Shown here: in pieces, positions 43,760-44,641 of the stretch
Layout of the letters: the number at the start of each line of letters is the position of its first letter
How positions within the stretch are numbered: the stretch's first letter is position 1
Assembly (NCBI GenBank): GCA_943356465.1
Contig: CALREX010000004.1
Coordinates: forward strand, 67,807-112,447
Direction: 5' to 3'
From: Candidatus Peribacteria bacterium
Lineage (GTDB): Bacteria > Patescibacteriota > Gracilibacteria > UBA1369 > LOWO2-01-FULL-3
DNA: 44,641 bases
Notes under the pieces: model-generated
Seen by the model: the letters and a program-made list of their open reading frames with translations, nothing else
Told to the model about the DNA's origin: nothing
The model's database searches: none
Translations under genes and position numbers: made by a program

Positions 43760-44314
43760 ATGATTTCAAAAATTGCATCTCATTTTAAGGAGAGAAAAAT
43801 AAAGAAAGCTCAAACGCGTGAAATGGAACGAAACTCAAATACGTCTTTTGACGAAGCTGTTCTTTCATGGACGGCTCCGGAATTTATAAGATATCAAAGA
43901 GGGATTATATGGAAAATCGTTGTAGCCCTTATCGCAGCGACTTTTGTAGTTTTTGGATATTTCTACGATGCATGGACTTTTTCATTGGCTGTGATCGTAT
44001 TCGTTATTGTTTACGCGATAGTAAACAGAAAAGAACCAAAAGAGATTAAAGTTGTAGTTTCAGAAATCGGCATAAAGGCTGGATTTAGGACATATCCATA
44101 CAGTTTGATAAAAGATTTTTGCATAGTTTATGAACCACCGTATGCATCAGAACTTCACATGAGAGTTTCAAACGATCTTGCTCATGAAATTGTTATTCAG
44201 CTATGGGGACAAAATCCATCTGAACTAAGAAACTATCTTTTGAAACATATACCTGAAAAACCTGATCACAAAGAACCGCTTTCTGATGCGCTTTTAAGAT
44301 TATTTAAAATTTAA
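43760..44314 (+). CDS. Membrane protein of unknown function, two TM helices
   Basis: 184 residues. A basic N-terminus and an aromatic segment (LSWTAPEFIRYQRG) precede two adjacent membrane helices (about 50-90: IIWKIVVALIAATFVVFGYF and the WTFSLAVIVFVIVYAIV stretch). A cytoplasmic beta-rich domain follows (KVVVSEIGIKAGFRTYPYSL) that looks like a short PH-like module. No family named with confidence. Its promoter follows directly on the rpsR terminator, and the next gene begins 2 bp after its stop. Confidence 0.8.
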   Translation: MISKIASHFKERKIKKAQTREMERNSNTSFDEAVLSWTAPEFIRYQRGIIWKIVVALIAATFVVFGYFYDAWTFSLAVIVFVIVYAIVNRKEPKEIKVVVSEIGIKAGFRTYPYSLIKDFCIVYEPPYASELHMRVSNDLAHEIVIQLWGQNPSELRNYLLKHIPEKPDHKEPLSDALLRLFKI

Positions 44315-44316
44315 AA

Positions 44317-44641
44317 ATGTCTGATACACCGGAAAAATTAGAACCAAAACCTACGCCGGATCACGAAGACGGAGATAAAATGACGGTAAAAAGGGCAAAC
44401 ACTGTAGTTATTGATGCAGAAGCCATAAAGGCAGATGAATCGAGACAGCAAGAAGCGGAAGAATTAAATAAAAAGAAAATAGCAGGGGCCATCAATGAAA
44501 CTGCAGCATACAGCTTGGATGCAAGAACGGAAACTTCAAGAGATGTGGCACAGGAAGTTTTACTTTCTCCCCTAAACAAACTTACAAAACAATGGGAAAA
44601 TAGAAGGAATGATCTATACACAAGAGCTCAAAAAGGTGAAC
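44317..44641 (+). CDS. Hypothetical protein, 3' end outside window
   Basis: The frame is open from the ATG at 44317 to the window edge (108 residues read). It starts MSDTPEKLEPKPTPDHED and continues as charged, helical sequence rich in Ala/Glu/Lys (VVIDAEAIKADESRQQEAEE). No membrane segment so far. Spacing of 2 bp to the preceding gene suggests one operon. Function cannot be assigned. Confidence 0.7.
   Translation, partial: MSDTPEKLEPKPTPDHEDGDKMTVKRANTVVIDAEAIKADESRQQEAEELNKKKIAGAINETAAYSLDARTETSRDVAQEVLLSPLNKLTKQWENRRNDLYTRAQKGE

Noticed and set aside
1-44641. Alternative genetic code (TGA as glycine)
   Set aside because: Several genes end properly at TGA and no conserved protein is interrupted by TGA.

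Overview
This is an AT-rich, gene-dense bacterial window. TGA is a normal stop codon (enolase, transketolase N-half and pterin dehydratase all end in TGA), so it is not the recoded Gracilibacteria/Absconditabacteria type. Several features together suggest a monoderm, patescibacterial (Candidate Phyla Radiation) genome, perhaps Peregrinibacteria: an alanyl-tRNA synthetase that stops after the editing domain, a transketolase split into two genes, the archaeal-type purine enzyme PurP in tandem copies, S-layer-homology surface proteins, and membrane families such as DUF4012 and DUF3352. The taxonomic placement is inference; no rRNA gene is present.

Layout. 1-4758: two large secreted proteins ending in three SLH domains; the first is cut by the window edge and carries a 417-bp tandem repeat. 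4759-4936: a gap between convergent genes holding a long imperfect hairpin. 4937-10202: metK, a glycosyltransferase, nnrD overlapping enolase, a CmpB-like membrane protein and tRNA-Arg(CCT). 10217-18056: a metallo-beta-lactamase-fold protein lacking its metal motif, a PP2C-FHA fusion, alaS, and a two-gene set of membrane-anchored extracytoplasmic proteins (DUF3352-like, DUF4012). 18068-24237: mutL, a lipoprotein and mutS in one mismatch-repair cluster, tRNA-Thr(CGT), a small basic ORF, and lexA with two operators built into its own promoter. 24271-27466: lemA-like, murG and ftsW (cell wall), and lspA. 27467-32057: aroE, purN, split transketolase and an aminotransferase. 32101-37052 (minus strand): glycosyltransferase, sugar nucleotidyltransferase, hicA/hicB toxin-antitoxin, and two tandem PurP-family genes. 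37181-39726: DUF1761, pterin carbinolamine dehydratase, an 86-aa orphan, purH. 39788-41930: an orphan protein, yidD and a LysM/M23 peptidase. 42365-44641: rpsF-ssb-rpsR, then a membrane protein and a truncated gene at the edge.

Function. Most of the window is housekeeping: cell envelope (murG, ftsW, M23 peptidase, SLH proteins, lspA, glycosyltransferases), DNA repair and its control (mutS, mutL, lexA, ssb), one-carbon and purine metabolism (metK, purN, PurP pair, purH), and central carbon metabolism (eno, tkt). Two cross-cutting patterns stand out. Shine-Dalgarno sequences are almost absent, and many genes have a -10 box only 7-12 nt before the start codon, implying leaderless or nearly leaderless mRNAs. 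Extracytoplasmic proteins carry closely spaced cysteine pairs. The most interesting regulatory signal is the lexA operator pair (GTGAG-N6-CTCAC). No CRISPR array, insertion sequence, prophage or obvious new defence system is visible.
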